A DNA stretch of 64,000 nt from contig NZ_OZ032152.1 in NCBI RefSeq assembly GCF_964026455.1, positions 806,001 to 870,000 of the forward strand, in the 5' to 3' direction. Source of the stretch: Rickettsia endosymbiont of Lasioglossum villosulum. Its GTDB lineage: Bacteria; Pseudomonadota; Alphaproteobacteria; Rickettsiales; Rickettsiaceae. A model generated the notes under the pieces. It saw nothing but the letters and a program-made list of their open reading frames with translations. It made no database searches and was not told the DNA's origin. Within the stretch, counting starts at the first letter, position 1. Every line of letters begins with the position of its first letter. Position numbers and translations under genes: made by a program. This document shows, piece after piece, positions 39,550 through 49,488 of the stretch.

Positions 39550-41415
39550 ATGAAACAAGAAAAAAAGAAATTTGATGCCGAAGTCGGTAAGATTTTAAAT
39601 TTAATGATTCACTCTCTTTATAGTAATAAAGAGATTTTTATGCGGGAATTGATTTCTAATGCCTCTGATGCTTGTGATAAGCTGCGTTATCTATCCCAAA
39701 GTGAAGCTGAATTAGTAGCCGGTGACTCTAACTTTAAAATTACTGTTAAAGTCGATAAAAATAATGGTCAGGTTATCATCCGTGATAACGGAATCGGTAT
39801 GAATAAAGAGGATTTAATCGAGAATCTAGGCACTATTGCAAGATCGGGTACGGCAAATTTCCTTAAGAATCTCTCAGGTGATTCTAAAAAAGATAATATG
39901 CTAATTGGTCAGTTTGGCGTTGGTTTTTACTCAAGCTTTATGGTAGCTGATAAGGTCACTGTAACTTCAAGAAAAGCTGGCGAAGATAAAGTATATGTTT
40001 GGGAATCGGAAGGCGAAGGCGAATATATTGTATCAAGCTCAGATAGAGAATTTAGCAGAGGAACGGAAATCGCTCTACACATTAAAAAGGAAGAAGATAG
40101 TTTCCTTGATCATTTTAGATTAAAACATATAGTTAAAAGCTATTCCGATCATATAGCTGTGCCAATATATTTCTTTGATGAGGGGGATAATAACGAAATA
40201 CAACTAAATTCTGCATCAGCATTATGGACAAGATCAAAATCAGAAATTACCGAAGAGCAATATAAAGAATTCTATAAAAGCTTATCTTATGTGGTGGATG
40301 ATCCTTGGGTTACTATGCATAATAAAAATGAAGGAGCTATAGAGTTTACAAATCTGCTATTTATCCCATCAAGCAAAACTTATGATTTATTCCATCCTGA
40401 TCGCAAAAGACGAGTAAAATTATACATAAAAAGAGTATTTATTTCTGATGAGAATATTGATTTAATCCCATCATATCTAAGGTTTTTACGAGGAGTGGTA
40501 GATTCAGAGGATTTACCGCTGAATATAAGCCGTGAATCGTTGCAACATAATAACATACTTGAGAAAATTAAAAACGCTATTACTAAAAGAGTGCTAGGAG
40601 AACTTAAGAAAAAGAAAGAAGAGGCTATGGATGAATATAATAACTTTTGGGCTAATTTTGGTGGAGCTTTAAAGGAAGGGTTATGTGAGGCTACAACAGA
40701 TCATGAAAAGTTATTAGAAGTATGTATATTTAGAAGTGCCTTGCATAATAAAATGATTAGCCTTGATGAATATATAAAAGGCTTTAAAGATGGGCAGAAT
40801 ACTATATATTATTTAAGTGGTGATAATCCTGACAAACTACTTTCAAGCCCACAAATAGAGGGGTTATTAAGTAAAAATATCGATGTGTTATTATTTACCG
40901 ATACTGTTGATGATTTTTGGGTAAATGTTAATAGCGAATATAAAGGACATGCAATTAAGTCAGCTACAAGAAGCGATATTGATGTAGATCAAGCTACTTC
41001 ATCACCAGAAGAAAAAAATAAGGATGATAAAAAATCTGATGATGAATATAAATCATTAACTGATTACTTTAAAGAGATTTTAGGGAGTTTAGTTAAAGAT
41101 GTTAAGATATCTAAAAAACTGACTTCAAGCCCTGCTTGTCTTGCTGTTAGTGAAGCTGCTATGGATATTCGTATGGAGCGATTTTTGATCGAGCAGAAGC
41201 AAATAGCTGCTGCATCCGCTAAAAATCTAGAGCTGAATCCCAAAAATAAGATCATAGAAAAAATATTTAATGACTTAAAAGCGAATAATAAAAATAACGA
41301 GGAGCTAGTTAAGTTAATATTTGATCAAGCTTGTATTTTAGAGGGTGAACCGGTAGCAGATACAGGGGCTTTCTCAAAAAGACTTAATGATATTGTACAA
41401 AAAGCTATATTATAG
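39550..41415 (+). CDS. htpG: Chaperone protein HtpG (Hsp90)
   Basis: 621 residues, normal for bacterial Hsp90. GHKL ATPase motifs are intact: [31 protein letters not shown], and [17 protein letters not shown]. The middle domain ([32 protein letters not shown]) and C-terminal dimer domain are present. ATP-driven cytosolic chaperone. Single gene flanked on both sides by palindromic elements. Confidence 0.98.
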   Translation: MKQEKKKFDAEVGKILNLMIHSLYSNKEIFMRELISNASDACDKLRYLSQSEAELVAGDSNFKITVKVDKNNGQVIIRDNGIGMNKEDLIENLGTIARSGTANFLKNLSGDSKKDNMLIGQFGVGFYSSFMVADKVTVTSRKAGEDKVYVWESEGEGEYIVSSSDREFSRGTEIALHIKKEEDSFLDHFRLKHIVKSYSDHIAVPIYFFDEGDNNEIQLNSASALWTRSKSEITEEQYKEFYKSLSYVVDDPWVTMHNKNEGAIEFTNLLFIPSSKTYDLFHPDRKRRVKLYIKRVFISDENIDLIPSYLRFLRGVVDSEDLPLNISRESLQHNNILEKIKNAITKRVLGELKKKKEEAMDEYNNFWANFGGALKEGLCEATTDHEKLLEVCIFRSALHNKMISLDEYIKGFKDGQNTIYYLSGDNPDKLLSSPQIEGLLSKNIDVLLFTDTVDDFWVNVNSEYKGHAIKSATRSDIDVDQATSSPEEKNKDDKKSDDEYKSLTDYFKEILGSLVKDVKISKKLTSSPACLAVSEAAMDIRMERFLIEQKQIAAASAKNLELNPKNKIIEKIFNDLKANNKNNEELVKLIFDQACILEGEPVADTGAFSKRLNDIVQKAIL

Positions 41416-41462
41416 CTTTTAACTTAATTAGTTTTAATGTAGAATGGTTGCGAATAGGTTAA

Positions 41463-41555
41463 CGTCATTGCGAGGAAAAATTGAAAATTTTGACGAAGCA
41501 ATCTCAGGATTATAAAACGAGATTGCCACGCTCCTTTTAGTCGCTCGCAATGACG
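41463..41555. repeat. Dispersed palindrome, 'cgtcattgcgag' family
   Basis: cgtcattgcgaggaaaaatt ... ttagtcgctcgcaatgacg with the shared gacgaagcaatctcagga and gagattgccacg words. Between htpG and hemA. Confidence 0.85.
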
Positions 41556-41593
41556 GGATACATAAAAATTTTTCAAATAAGATAATAGGTTTA

Positions 41594-42838
41594 ATGTCTT
41601 ATTACGATACTATATTTAGCGATCATATAGATAAAATTAAAAATGAAGGAAGATATCGGGAATTTAAAGCCTTAAAAAGGCAAGCCGATAATTTTCCTTT
41701 CGCTATGTGCGATGATAAACAAATAGTCATGTGGTGTATCAATGACTATTTGGGTATGAGCAAGCATCCAAAAGTAGTGCAAGCTTCCATAGATGCATTG
41801 CTAAAATATGGCGTTGGTTCAGGCGGAACAAGAAATATCGGCGGTAATAATGTAGCTATTCTTGAGCTTGAGCAGGAGCTGGCAAGCTTGCATAACAAAG
41901 AAGCCTCCTTAGTCTTTACTTCCGGCTTTGTTGCAAATGACACAACCCTTGCAACACTTGCTAAAATTATGCCTGATCTTGTCTTTTTTTCCGATGAGCT
42001 AAATCACGCCTCGATCATTGCCGGCATTACCGGTTCTAAAGCCGAAAAGCACATATACAGACATTTAGACGTTAAGCATTTAGAAGAGCTGCTCCAATCA
42101 GTTGATGTTAATAGACCGAAAATAATCGTTTTTGAGTCGGCTTATTCCATGGACGGCTTCTTTTCTCCTGTTAAAGATATAATCAATTTAGCTAAAAAAT
42201 ATAATGCTTTAACCTTTATTGATGAAGTCCACACAGTAGGTTTATATGGCAAAACCGGTGCTGGTATTGCTGAGCTTCTTGATTGTAGCGATGAAATCGA
42301 CATTATCCAAGGAACGCTTGCCAAAGCATACGGTACTATCGGTGGTTATATCACCGCAAACCATAGCCTAATTGATACTATCAGATTAACAGCTTCCGGC
42401 TTCATTTTTACTACCTCACTGCCACCGGTAATTTCTACCGCTGCAACACATAGTATTAGGCATTTAAAAGAATCTAATCAAGAACGAAAAACACATCAGC
42501 AGGTGGTTAGCAAGCTTAAAAGCTCTTTTGACCGCTTTAACATCCCTTATCTTAAAAATGAAAGCCATATAGTGCCGATAATTATTGGTGATCCTATTAA
42601 GGCTGCCAAAGCTTCTAATATGCTGCTTAATGAGTATGGTATTTACGTTCAACACATCAATTTTCCAACAGTACCAAGAGGAACCGAACGCCTCCGAATT
42701 ATCCCAACTCCCGCACATACCGATGAAATGATCAACGACTTATCTACCGCCTTAGTGCAGATATTTGCTGCATTAAACATAGAATTATCTTCTACAAAAG
42801 AGTTAAATGATGAGATATATTTAAACCTTATTGCTTGA
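41594..42838 (+). CDS. hemA: 5-aminolevulinate synthase
   Basis: 414 residues. PLP-dependent alpha-oxoamine synthase making 5-aminolevulinate from glycine and succinyl-CoA, the alphaproteobacterial (Shemin) route to haem. Visible motifs: GVGSGGTRNIGGNN (substrate loop), FSDELNHASIIAG, FIDEVHTVGLYG, and the PLP lysine in GTLAKAYGTIGGYI near residue 245. Complete. Downstream lies a large hairpin. Confidence 0.97.
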   Translation: MSYYDTIFSDHIDKIKNEGRYREFKALKRQADNFPFAMCDDKQIVMWCINDYLGMSKHPKVVQASIDALLKYGVGSGGTRNIGGNNVAILELEQELASLHNKEASLVFTSGFVANDTTLATLAKIMPDLVFFSDELNHASIIAGITGSKAEKHIYRHLDVKHLEELLQSVDVNRPKIIVFESAYSMDGFFSPVKDIINLAKKYNALTFIDEVHTVGLYGKTGAGIAELLDCSDEIDIIQGTLAKAYGTIGGYITANHSLIDTIRLTASGFIFTTSLPPVISTAATHSIRHLKESNQERKTHQQVVSKLKSSFDRFNIPYLKNESHIVPIIIGDPIKAAKASNMLLNEYGIYVQHINFPTVPRGTERLRIIPTPAHTDEMINDLSTALVQIFAALNIELSSTKELNDEIYLNLIA

Positions 42839-42882
42839 TCGGCTTGGCGTAATCAGTGATAACTTGGAAAATGCCTTGTATG

Positions 42883-42972
42883 TCATTCCTGCTTAAGGCT
42901 TGCTTGCGTGGATCGAGAGTCGCTCGCAATGACGACTCTCGATCCACGCAAGCAAGCCTTAAGCGGGAATGA
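42883..42972. repeat. Long near-perfect hairpin (about 40-bp arms)
   Basis: tcattcctgcttaaggcttg... (42883-42922) and its reverse complement (42933-42972) differ at one position, with loop ctcgcaatga. The loop itself is a piece of the 'cgtcattgcgag' family end (gctcgcaatgac), so a palindrome duplication around an old element is likely. The transcript would form a very stable stem. Confidence 0.9.
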
Positions 42973-43024
42973 GATAAGAATTATCCAACAATGCCTTTTA
43001 CTCTTCATTTATTAGAATTATAAT

Positions 43025-43480
43025 ATGCATAAAAATGAGTTAATTTTTCAAAAGATAGATAATCCGGAATTGATAAAAGTTGCTAAAACTTTAAAAAATG
43101 AAGGGGTAGTTTTGCAAGAAAAAAACTATACTTATTTGAAAACCAGTAATGATTTTATTCATAAATTATATCCTTTAATTGCAGAGCATGAAGATTTGCA
43201 AAAACCTGATTATTTCAGTGAACAATGTGATATAGGTACTCATATTACTATAATTTATCCTAATGAAGAAGTAGTCATAAATGACCAAGACATTAATGTA
43301 ATACACTCCTTTGAAATAGAAGAATTAGCAAAAACGCAAACAGGAAATAAACAATATTACGTTTTAAAAGTTAGTTCACCCTCCTTGATTTCTCTAAGAA
43401 AAAAATATCAATTACCCCCACAACTAAGCTTTAAAGGTTATAAAGTAAGCTTGCATATAACTATAGCTACCAAGAAGTAA
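43025..43480 (+). CDS. 2H phosphoesterase-like protein
   Basis: 151 residues. Two HxT motifs set in beta strands, GTHITIIYP near residues 76-84 and SLHITIATK at 143-151, are the signature pair of the 2H phosphoesterase superfamily (2',3'-cyclic phosphate or RNA-end enzymes). Between them runs a beta-rich segment (YYVLKVSSPSLISLRKKYQLP). The second motif stands at the very C-terminus, so it is a minimal version. No signal peptide. Specific substrate cannot be told. First gene of an accessory cluster after hemA. Confidence 0.6.
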   Translation: MHKNELIFQKIDNPELIKVAKTLKNEGVVLQEKNYTYLKTSNDFIHKLYPLIAEHEDLQKPDYFSEQCDIGTHITIIYPNEEVVINDQDINVIHSFEIEELAKTQTGNKQYYVLKVSSPSLISLRKKYQLPPQLSFKGYKVSLHITIATKK

Positions 43481-43880
43481 TTTACATTTAGATATATTAG
43501 AAATATACTACTTAAATATCCGATATTTATGGAGTGTATATAGCTTTTAAGAAGAAGATTTTGCATATACTTCTACTTTTTTACTTTTTTCTAAATTAAC
43601 ACAAAATATATTTATTTTTTTCTGCTTGACTTTAAAAAGTATATTGAGTATTAATTATTTTACAAAAAATTTAATCCATTTAAATAAAATTATTAAATAT
43701 GTTTTCTTTTAACCTTAAAACTGCGTTTATTGAGCCTCTTAAACCTAATTCAAAAAACAAGGCTAACAAAACAAAAAAGAAAAAAAGTAAATCAAATAAG
43801 AATTTGCATATATCAGTTAAAATAACCAAAAAACTATAATAATAAAATAAACTTTTATTTAAATAAACATAATTACAAAT
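43481..43880. other. AT-rich gap with one tiny lysine-rich open frame
   Basis: About 400 bases with no recognised gene. The only coding candidate is 43699-43839 (+), 46 codons from ATG, with a very basic middle (KANKTKKKKSKSNKN). It has no good ribosome site and such composition arises easily in AT-rich DNA, so I do not call it a gene. No palindromic element here. Confidence 0.4.
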
Positions 43881-44603
43881 ATGCTTAATTTTAATCGTAC
43901 AAATGCGATTGTTAAACTTCTTAGAGATAATCCAGGGAAAAAATTTACCGGTCATGAAATTGCAGCATGGCTTGGAAACACATATCCTGAAGAGATTATA
44001 CGAAAAGAGCAAATGAGTAAAAATAAAATATTACTTGGTATTACCGATAAAGCAATTAGAAAGAAATTTGTTATTAAACTTATACAAAATGAATTTAATT
44101 CAAATTTTCGTACGGCTTTACAAAAGAAAGAACCGAAAATTAAAATAACCGATGAGTACCAACCTAAATATTATTATATTGATAAAATTGCTAACTATGA
44201 ATCTACAATACATAAAGAATTTGACCTTAAATCTATAGTTATCAAATTCCTTAGAGATAATTTAAACAAAGAATTTACTAATTCACAGATTGCAACTTCA
44301 ATTATTAATATGTACCCTGAAGAAGCAGAGCAAAAAGTGCAAATAAGCGATTATAAACTATCAAAGGAAGAAATAGCTATACTTTTACATAAAGAAGTAG
44401 ATTCATTATGTATGACCATACAAAAAATAGAGCCAAAAATCAAAATAATAGAAAATGGATGTTGGACTAAATATTGTTATATTGATAATACTGATAAAAT
44501 ATTTGATAAATTTAAAGTTATAAAAACACTTGAAAGCCATAAACAACAAGAATTTACGGCTCATGAAATGGCTCAATTATTACTAGGTACTAACTCTAGA
44601 TAG
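43881..44603 (+). CDS. Hypothetical protein with tandem winged-helix-like repeats
   Basis: 240 residues built from two and a part copies of one unit. Unit 1: IVKLLRDNPGKKFTGHEIAAWL...TYPEEI...FRTALQKKEPKIKIT...YYYID; unit 2: VIKFLRDNLNKEFTNSQIATSI...MYPEEA...CMTIQKIEPKIKIIE...YCYID; unit 3 starts VIKTLESHKQQEFTAHEMAQLL and stops. The 'hhxxLxxNxGxxFTxxEIA' pattern is that of winged helix-turn-helix DNA-binding domains found N-terminal in restriction-like proteins. The cut in unit 3 suggests that the gene has lost its C-terminal part, possibly a catalytic domain. Function unknown. Confidence 0.65.
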   Translation: MLNFNRTNAIVKLLRDNPGKKFTGHEIAAWLGNTYPEEIIRKEQMSKNKILLGITDKAIRKKFVIKLIQNEFNSNFRTALQKKEPKIKITDEYQPKYYYIDKIANYESTIHKEFDLKSIVIKFLRDNLNKEFTNSQIATSIINMYPEEAEQKVQISDYKLSKEEIAILLHKEVDSLCMTIQKIEPKIKIIENGCWTKYCYIDNTDKIFDKFKVIKTLESHKQQEFTAHEMAQLLLGTNSR

Positions 44604-44706
44604 TTATTAATTACAAAAGATGTATCCAAATTCATAACCAACAATAGAAATAGTTGATAATGATAAACTACAAGATATAATGTGTTAAACTTATTAATAT
44701 ATTATT

Positions 44707-45213
44707 ATGACCCTTATAGATTATCGGCATCAAGCCACTTTATATGCTCAAGCTTATTCTAAATTATACCTAAGCGGAACAGGATATTTAGCATTTCGTG
44801 ATATTCCAAATATAATAAAAAATCATATTACAGGTAATAAAGTATTAGATTATGGTTGCGGTGCAGGTAAGTCTACTATTTTTTTGAAGTCTTTAGGGTT
44901 AGATGTTACCGGAGTCGATATTAATGAAGAGATGATAAAAATAGCAAGCTCTAATGACCCTGTAGGAACATATAATCTAATAAAAAGCGGTAATATTCCG
45001 GCAGAAGATAATACATTCAATTTAGTTTTTTCTAGCTGGGTTATGATGGAGGTAGCAAGCAAAGAGTAGCTAACAAAGATTGCTAAAGAAATTGTACGAG
45101 TTCTAAAAAATGATGGTATCTTTATTATGCTAGTTTGTAATGAGAATACTTATAATAGAGATTGGCTATCGGAAAATACCGAATTCCCTGAAAATAAAAA
45201 CCATGTAATATAA
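44707..45213 (+). pseudogene. Class I SAM-dependent methyltransferase, interrupted by a stop and truncated
   Basis: The first 120 codons (to TAG at 45067-45069) hold the Rossmann motif VLDYGCGAGKSTIFLKSLG, the acidic end of strand 2 (GVDINEEMIKIA) and FNLVFSSWVMMEV. After the TAG the same frame goes on LTKIAKEIVRVLKNDGIFIM to a TAA at 45211-45213, so one nonsense change splits it. Even joined (about 168 residues) it lacks the last third of a normal enzyme. Presumed inactive. Confidence 0.8.
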
Positions 45214-45301
45214 CTACTTAGTTAATATTCTTTCATTTAAATTGACAAAATTTATTTATCCGCTAATTTGACAGTTAGGATTAATTAAAAAAAACACCCA
45301 T

Positions 45302-46339
45302 ATGTCTAAGCTTAGAGAACAAATTAGCCTCTCATCTAATGATCCATCAGGAATCGAAGAAATAAAAAAAGTTTTGTCAAAAGATAAAAAAGGAGAATGT
45401 TATAAAGAAATTTATTCGGATGACTTTAACTCAATAAATCATGATTTTCAAGATCCTCCTGGCAATAATTGTTTACTTATCGCTATAGCAGCAAAAAAAT
45501 ATAAAATAGCTGAGTTATTAATTGAGGATGCACGTGAAAAGCTTACTAATGAAGAATTCTTAGAATTTATTAATTATAGATATAATGACCCAACTAAAAA
45601 TTCAGTTAGAACAAATTGTTATATAAATACTTCATTAACTTTAGCAGCAAAACATGAACAATATGAATTAGTACAAAAGTTATTAAATGAGGGAGCTGAT
45701 CCTAATGGTACAGATCAATATGGTTTTACAGTATTAACTGTATTAACAATGCAGCTAGGATTAGTTTCACCGCCTAAAAATCAGCAAATAGTAGAAACCA
45801 TTAAATTATTGCAGGATAAAGGAGCTGACCTAAATCAGCTTGATAAATTTGAGCGTAATGCATCTTACTATTTAGAACATGATTTAAATTCCGGTGAAAT
45901 ACGTGGTAAAATTTTTACTGATTCTACTGTGGCAAGGATATTATCAATACGCAAGTTAAACAATATAAAAGAACTTGGGGAAACAGCAAGTATTTTAGGC
46001 AGTGGAGCAACAACAGCAGATGGAGCGATTTATGATTCTTTACATTGGGGACCAGGTGAATCAACAAAAAAAATAGAAGATTATACAGATGGACGTAGCC
46101 TTATTAAGTTTGATAAGGAAGAAAAGAAATTAAAATATTTAACCCCAAAAGAATTTTTTAAATATCCAGATAAAGATTACAAGAAACAATTTTTCCAAAC
46201 TGAAGAAGGACAAAATATTAAAAAAGAAGAACCGATAATAAAATTAATTGCATCAAACGTTCGTATTGCTCGTACAATTTCACATGCACAAAATATTAAA
46301 TCAGCATCTAATCAAAAATCTACAGGTATGAGCAGGTAA
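45302..46339 (+). CDS. Ankyrin-repeat protein
   Basis: 345 residues. Ankyrin units are visible at about 60-85 (NNCLLIAIAAKKYKIAELLIEDA), 115-145 (TSLTLAAKHEQYELVQKLLNEGADPN) and 148-185 (YGFTVLTVL...IVETIKLLQDKGADLNQLD). The C-terminal 150 residues are unrelated to repeats and end basic (NQKSTGMSR). Ankyrin proteins are common host-interacting effectors in Rickettsiales; secretion here is inferred. No signal peptide. Complete. Confidence 0.85.
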   Translation: MSKLREQISLSSNDPSGIEEIKKVLSKDKKGECYKEIYSDDFNSINHDFQDPPGNNCLLIAIAAKKYKIAELLIEDAREKLTNEEFLEFINYRYNDPTKNSVRTNCYINTSLTLAAKHEQYELVQKLLNEGADPNGTDQYGFTVLTVLTMQLGLVSPPKNQQIVETIKLLQDKGADLNQLDKFERNASYYLEHDLNSGEIRGKIFTDSTVARILSIRKLNNIKELGETASILGSGATTADGAIYDSLHWGPGESTKKIEDYTDGRSLIKFDKEEKKLKYLTPKEFFKYPDKDYKKQFFQTEEGQNIKKEEPIIKLIASNVRIARTISHAQNIKSASNQKSTGMSR

Positions 46340-46370
46340 AATATTTTGTAGTATCGGACTCATCATTGCG

Positions 46371-46467
46371 AGGAAATTACGAAGTAATTGACGAAGCAAT
46401 CTCAGGAGTTTTATATTGCTTTATGAGATTGCTGCGTCGGTTATTAAAATAACCTCCTCACAATGAC
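46371..46467. repeat. Dispersed palindrome, 'cgtcattgcgag' family
   Basis: catcattgcgaggaaattac ... taacctcctcacaatgac; both ends carry a point change from the family consensus. Between two convergent genes, so it may also act as transcript end structure. Confidence 0.8.
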
Positions 46468-46476
46468 AAAATATTT

Positions 46477-48624
46477 CTAAATAATCACTTTCAGCTTCTC
46501 TATTGTCTTAGAATCTTTAGCGAGTTCTAAAAATATTTCTCGTTCATATTCCATTAATTCTTCTTCATTTGTTTCATTATGCTTATCTATAATATTCTGG
46601 AACTTGGTAAGCACTTTATTTTGCAAATCATCATATTTTGATGTATCTATTTCTTTCGCTAGGTCTATTTTTGGCAAAGTAAGCTTATGAGGAGCTGGCA
46701 CTATTTTCTTAGGTAATTTTAACGCCAGTACTTCTTCTAAAATATAATGCTTATTCATATTTATAGAAATATTTTCTACACTATAATCTGCTTTAAAATA
46801 ATCCGCTGAACTTGATTTATTTTGTTCTAAAATATTTCTGATATTTCTAATTAATTTAGCTTTATCACCTTTGCTTCTTACAAACATTTCAGTAATTCCG
46901 CCCCAACCTGGAACTAAACTAACACCAAACTCCACAAGCCCGGAATTTAAATCCGCATTTGCAACAATATGGCTTGAATGCAGTAATATTTCACACCCAC
47001 CGCCAAGTGCTACACCTTTCGCAGCACTAATAATGTGAGCCGCAGAATATTTTAAATGCAGCATAGTTTGCTGCCCTACTTTCAGTAAATTCTCTAAGTC
47101 GTGGAAATTTTCATCTTCAATATAAGAAAGCAGCAGCTTTAAATCTGCCCCAGCTGAGAAATTATTACCTTGCGGGTAGATATATAGATGCTTCCCCTGC
47201 TCTTCTGCTTTTGTTGCTGATTCTTGAAGTAAATAGAACACATCATGATTTAGACAATTCATTTTCGTAGTAATAACAAAAACTAGATTTTCTTTATAAT
47301 CTAACAGCTTTGCCGAATCATTTTCTAAAACTATTTTACTTTCTTTTAAGATATCTTTATGGGCATTAAATTTCTGTTTATCGATTTTTTGATATTCTTT
47401 ATTTGCTAAATATGGCGGAATTGAATTTGCATTTTTCACTATTAAATCCCAGCTATTTTTAGTTTGTGAAGTTAGCAACTCGAATGGTCCATATTTCCAG
47501 CTATAGCCAAGTTTCATAGCCGCATCAATATCATAAATATTATCGTTAACAGATGGCACTAAACTTGCTAAATAAAGATAAAATTCTGTAATAATCTCAT
47601 TAAAAAACTTGCCATAAACCGAATTACTAGCAAGCAGCTCATCAAGATTATTAAATGAAATATCCGTTTTCTGGGCAGGCTTATAAGATAAATTATCTAT
47701 ATTTATAACTTCCTTAGTTTTTTTACCATTTGTTACTGATAAGCGATAAAAACCACCTCCCCCTTTACGTCCTATTAATTTTTGTTCTATCATCTTATCT
47801 AGCGAAGGTGTATTCACATATATTTTATGATAGGCATCATTGTTAGGCAGACTGGCAAGTAACGAGCTAGAAATTAGCTTCATCACATCATGACCAATTA
47901 GGTCATATAGCCCAAAAATTCCAGTACTTGGCAACCCTAAACATGAAGTAAAAATCTTATCTATCATCACAAAATCAAGCTTTTCAGCTATTGCTTTTCT
48001 AGCTACTAACTCAAGTAAAAAGCACCCTACTCTATTGGCAATAAAACCAGGCGTGTCGTTACATTTTACTATAGTCTTACCGAGCGTTTTCGTTAAAAAG
48101 CCTAAAACTCTGTCTATTATTTCAGATTTTACTATTGGATCGATGATTAGCTCAAGAAGCTCCATATATCTTGGCGGGTTGAAGAAATGCGTAATGACAA
48201 ACCGAGATTTAATATCATCTGGTAAGTTTTCTTTTAGCCTCTTAAGCGGCAGAGTAGAAGTGTTAGAGGCTATAATTGCATCTTTTTTAAGATAAGGAAT
48301 AATTTTGTTATATAATTGGTGTTTGATTTCTAATTTCTCAACAATAACTTCAATTACTAAATCACATTCCTTAATCAGATCTAAATTATGCTCTAAATTA
48401 CCGATAGTAATTAATTCCGCTTTATCAGGAAAAGTTAAAGGAGGCGGTTTTTGTTTATGCAAATTTTCTATAGCATTCTTTACTATTTTATTTGGGTCAT
48501 CTGAATTTTTATCAGCAATATCAAGCAATACAACTTGATGAGATGAATTAGCAATCAAAGCAGCGATCCCTGACCCCATCACCCCCGAACCTATAACACA
48601 AACCTTTTTTATTTCATTTTGCAT
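46477..48624 (-). CDS. 3-hydroxyacyl-CoA dehydrogenase / enoyl-CoA hydratase fusion
   Basis: 715 residues. The N-terminal NAD-binding domain starts [18 protein letters not shown] (residues 9-26), with [13 protein letters not shown] and [18 protein letters not shown], then the HCDH C-domain ([12 protein letters not shown]). The C-terminal part (about 440-640) is a crotonase fold with [13 protein letters not shown] and [16 protein letters not shown] forming the oxyanion hole. This order is the reverse of E. coli FadB and is seen in other alphaproteobacterial fusions. It would carry out two steps of fatty-acid beta-oxidation. Intact. Confidence 0.9.
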   Translation of the reverse strand: MQNEIKKVCVIGSGVMGSGIAALIANSSHQVVLLDIADKNSDDPNKIVKNAIENLHKQKPPPLTFPDKAELITIGNLEHNLDLIKECDLVIEVIVEKLEIKHQLYNKIIPYLKKDAIIASNTSTLPLKRLKENLPDDIKSRFVITHFFNPPRYMELLELIIDPIVKSEIIDRVLGFLTKTLGKTIVKCNDTPGFIANRVGCFLLELVARKAIAEKLDFVMIDKIFTSCLGLPSTGIFGLYDLIGHDVMKLISSSLLASLPNNDAYHKIYVNTPSLDKMIEQKLIGRKGGGGFYRLSVTNGKKTKEVINIDNLSYKPAQKTDISFNNLDELLASNSVYGKFFNEIITEFYLYLASLVPSVNDNIYDIDAAMKLGYSWKYGPFELLTSQTKNSWDLIVKNANSIPPYLANKEYQKIDKQKFNAHKDILKESKIVLENDSAKLLDYKENLVFVITTKMNCLNHDVFYLLQESATKAEEQGKHLYIYPQGNNFSAGADLKLLLSYIEDENFHDLENLLKVGQQTMLHLKYSAAHIISAAKGVALGGGCEILLHSSHIVANADLNSGLVEFGVSLVPGWGGITEMFVRSKGDKAKLIRNIRNILEQNKSSSADYFKADYSVENISINMNKHYILEEVLALKLPKKIVPAPHKLTLPKIDLAKEIDTSKYDDLQNKVLTKFQNIIDKHNETNEEELMEYEREIFLELAKDSKTIEKLKVII

Positions 48625-48651
48625 AAACTACTCCTATTGGTTTTATTAAAT

Positions 48652-48769
48652 GTGTCATCCCGTGGCTTGTCCACGGGATCCAGTAATTTTGTCACCCCGC
48701 GACTTGATCGCGGGGTCTCGTGTCACAGATTGCGTCCTAAGATACCGCGATCAAGTCGCGGTATGACAT
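48652..48769. repeat. Compound palindromic element, 'gtcatcccg'/'gtcaccccg' family
   Basis: gtcatcccgtggcttgtcca ... followed by gtcaccccgcgacttgatcg ... gatcaagtcgcggtatgacat. The second half matches 39422-39502. Between comF and the beta-oxidation fusion gene. Confidence 0.78.
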
Positions 48770-48777
48770 TATTGTGT

Positions 48778-49488
48778 CTAAGTCATTGCCACACTCACCA
48801 CTTTAACCTCTTTTGCTTCTGCTGCTCGCAATATTTTACTACATTCATTTATAGTAACACCCGTAGTAATTACGTCATCCACTAATAAAATTTTTTTTCC
48901 TATAATATTATGTTTTGTGTTAAATTTGATACTACCACTTATGTTGTTTTTACGTTGCCTTTTTGATAAAAAAGTTTGGGCTTTTGTCCATTTTGACTTA
49001 ATCAATATATCGGCTTTTACTGTAAGGTTCATAATTTTTGCTATTTCTTCTGCAAGAATATGAGGCGGGTTATACATCCGCAGTAACCTTTTAAACCTAT
49101 TCATCGGCACAGCTATGATTAAATCAACATCTTTTATATCTTCTAAATATCTATTACATAAAAGCTTTGCGAAAGTTTTAGCAAATATCGTTTTATCTTG
49201 ATATTTAAATTGATGAACTACTTTTTTGCTATATTCATTAAATTTAAATAGACTGCGAGCGAGATTATAATTAGGCTTTTTGCTATAACAACGTCCACAA
49301 ACTGCATTATCTAAGATTTTTACGCTAAATCTCTGACCACATATATTGCAATAAGGTTTTGCTATAAATTCTAATTTCTGCCAACAATCTCCACAAAACT
49401 CACCACTACTACTTAATATTTCTAAGCAGCTTAGGCATCTTTGCGGTAAAATATAATTTATTAAATAATTATAAGCCTTTACTAACAA
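48778..49488 (-). CDS. comF: ComF family phosphoribosyltransferase-like protein
   Basis: 236 residues. An N-terminal zinc-ribbon region (CLSCLE, CGDCWQ, CNICGQ, CGRCYS) is followed by a PRTase fold with IAVPMNRFKRLLRMYNPPHILAEEIA and the PRPP loop KILLVDDVITTGVTINECS near 200-218. ComF proteins help in single-stranded DNA handling during transformation. The start is TTG at 49486-49488, the codon right after the in-frame TAA that ends the broken gene upstream; there is no ATG near, so either TTG is used or the start is translationally coupled. Confidence 0.92.
   Translation of the reverse strand: MLVKAYNYLINYILPQRCLSCLEILSSSGEFCGDCWQKLEFIAKPYCNICGQRFSVKILDNAVCGRCYSKKPNYNLARSLFKFNEYSKKVVHQFKYQDKTIFAKTFAKLLCNRYLEDIKDVDLIIAVPMNRFKRLLRMYNPPHILAEEIAKIMNLTVKADILIKSKWTKAQTFLSKRQRKNNISGSIKFNTKHNIIGKKILLVDDVITTGVTINECSKILRAAEAKEVKVVSVAMT

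Noticed and set aside
43680..44012. 110-codon minus-strand frame with a Phe/Leu-rich membrane-like stretch
   Set aside because: The hydrophobic run comes from reading a lysine-rich A tract backwards, and it overlaps the start of the winged-helix-like gene; no homology cue.
48619..48885. Plus-strand frame with RGLSTGSSNFVTPRLDRG
   Set aside because: Translated repeat at 48652-48769 plus the antisense of comF; this 'PRLDRG' peptide is a common artefact of the element.
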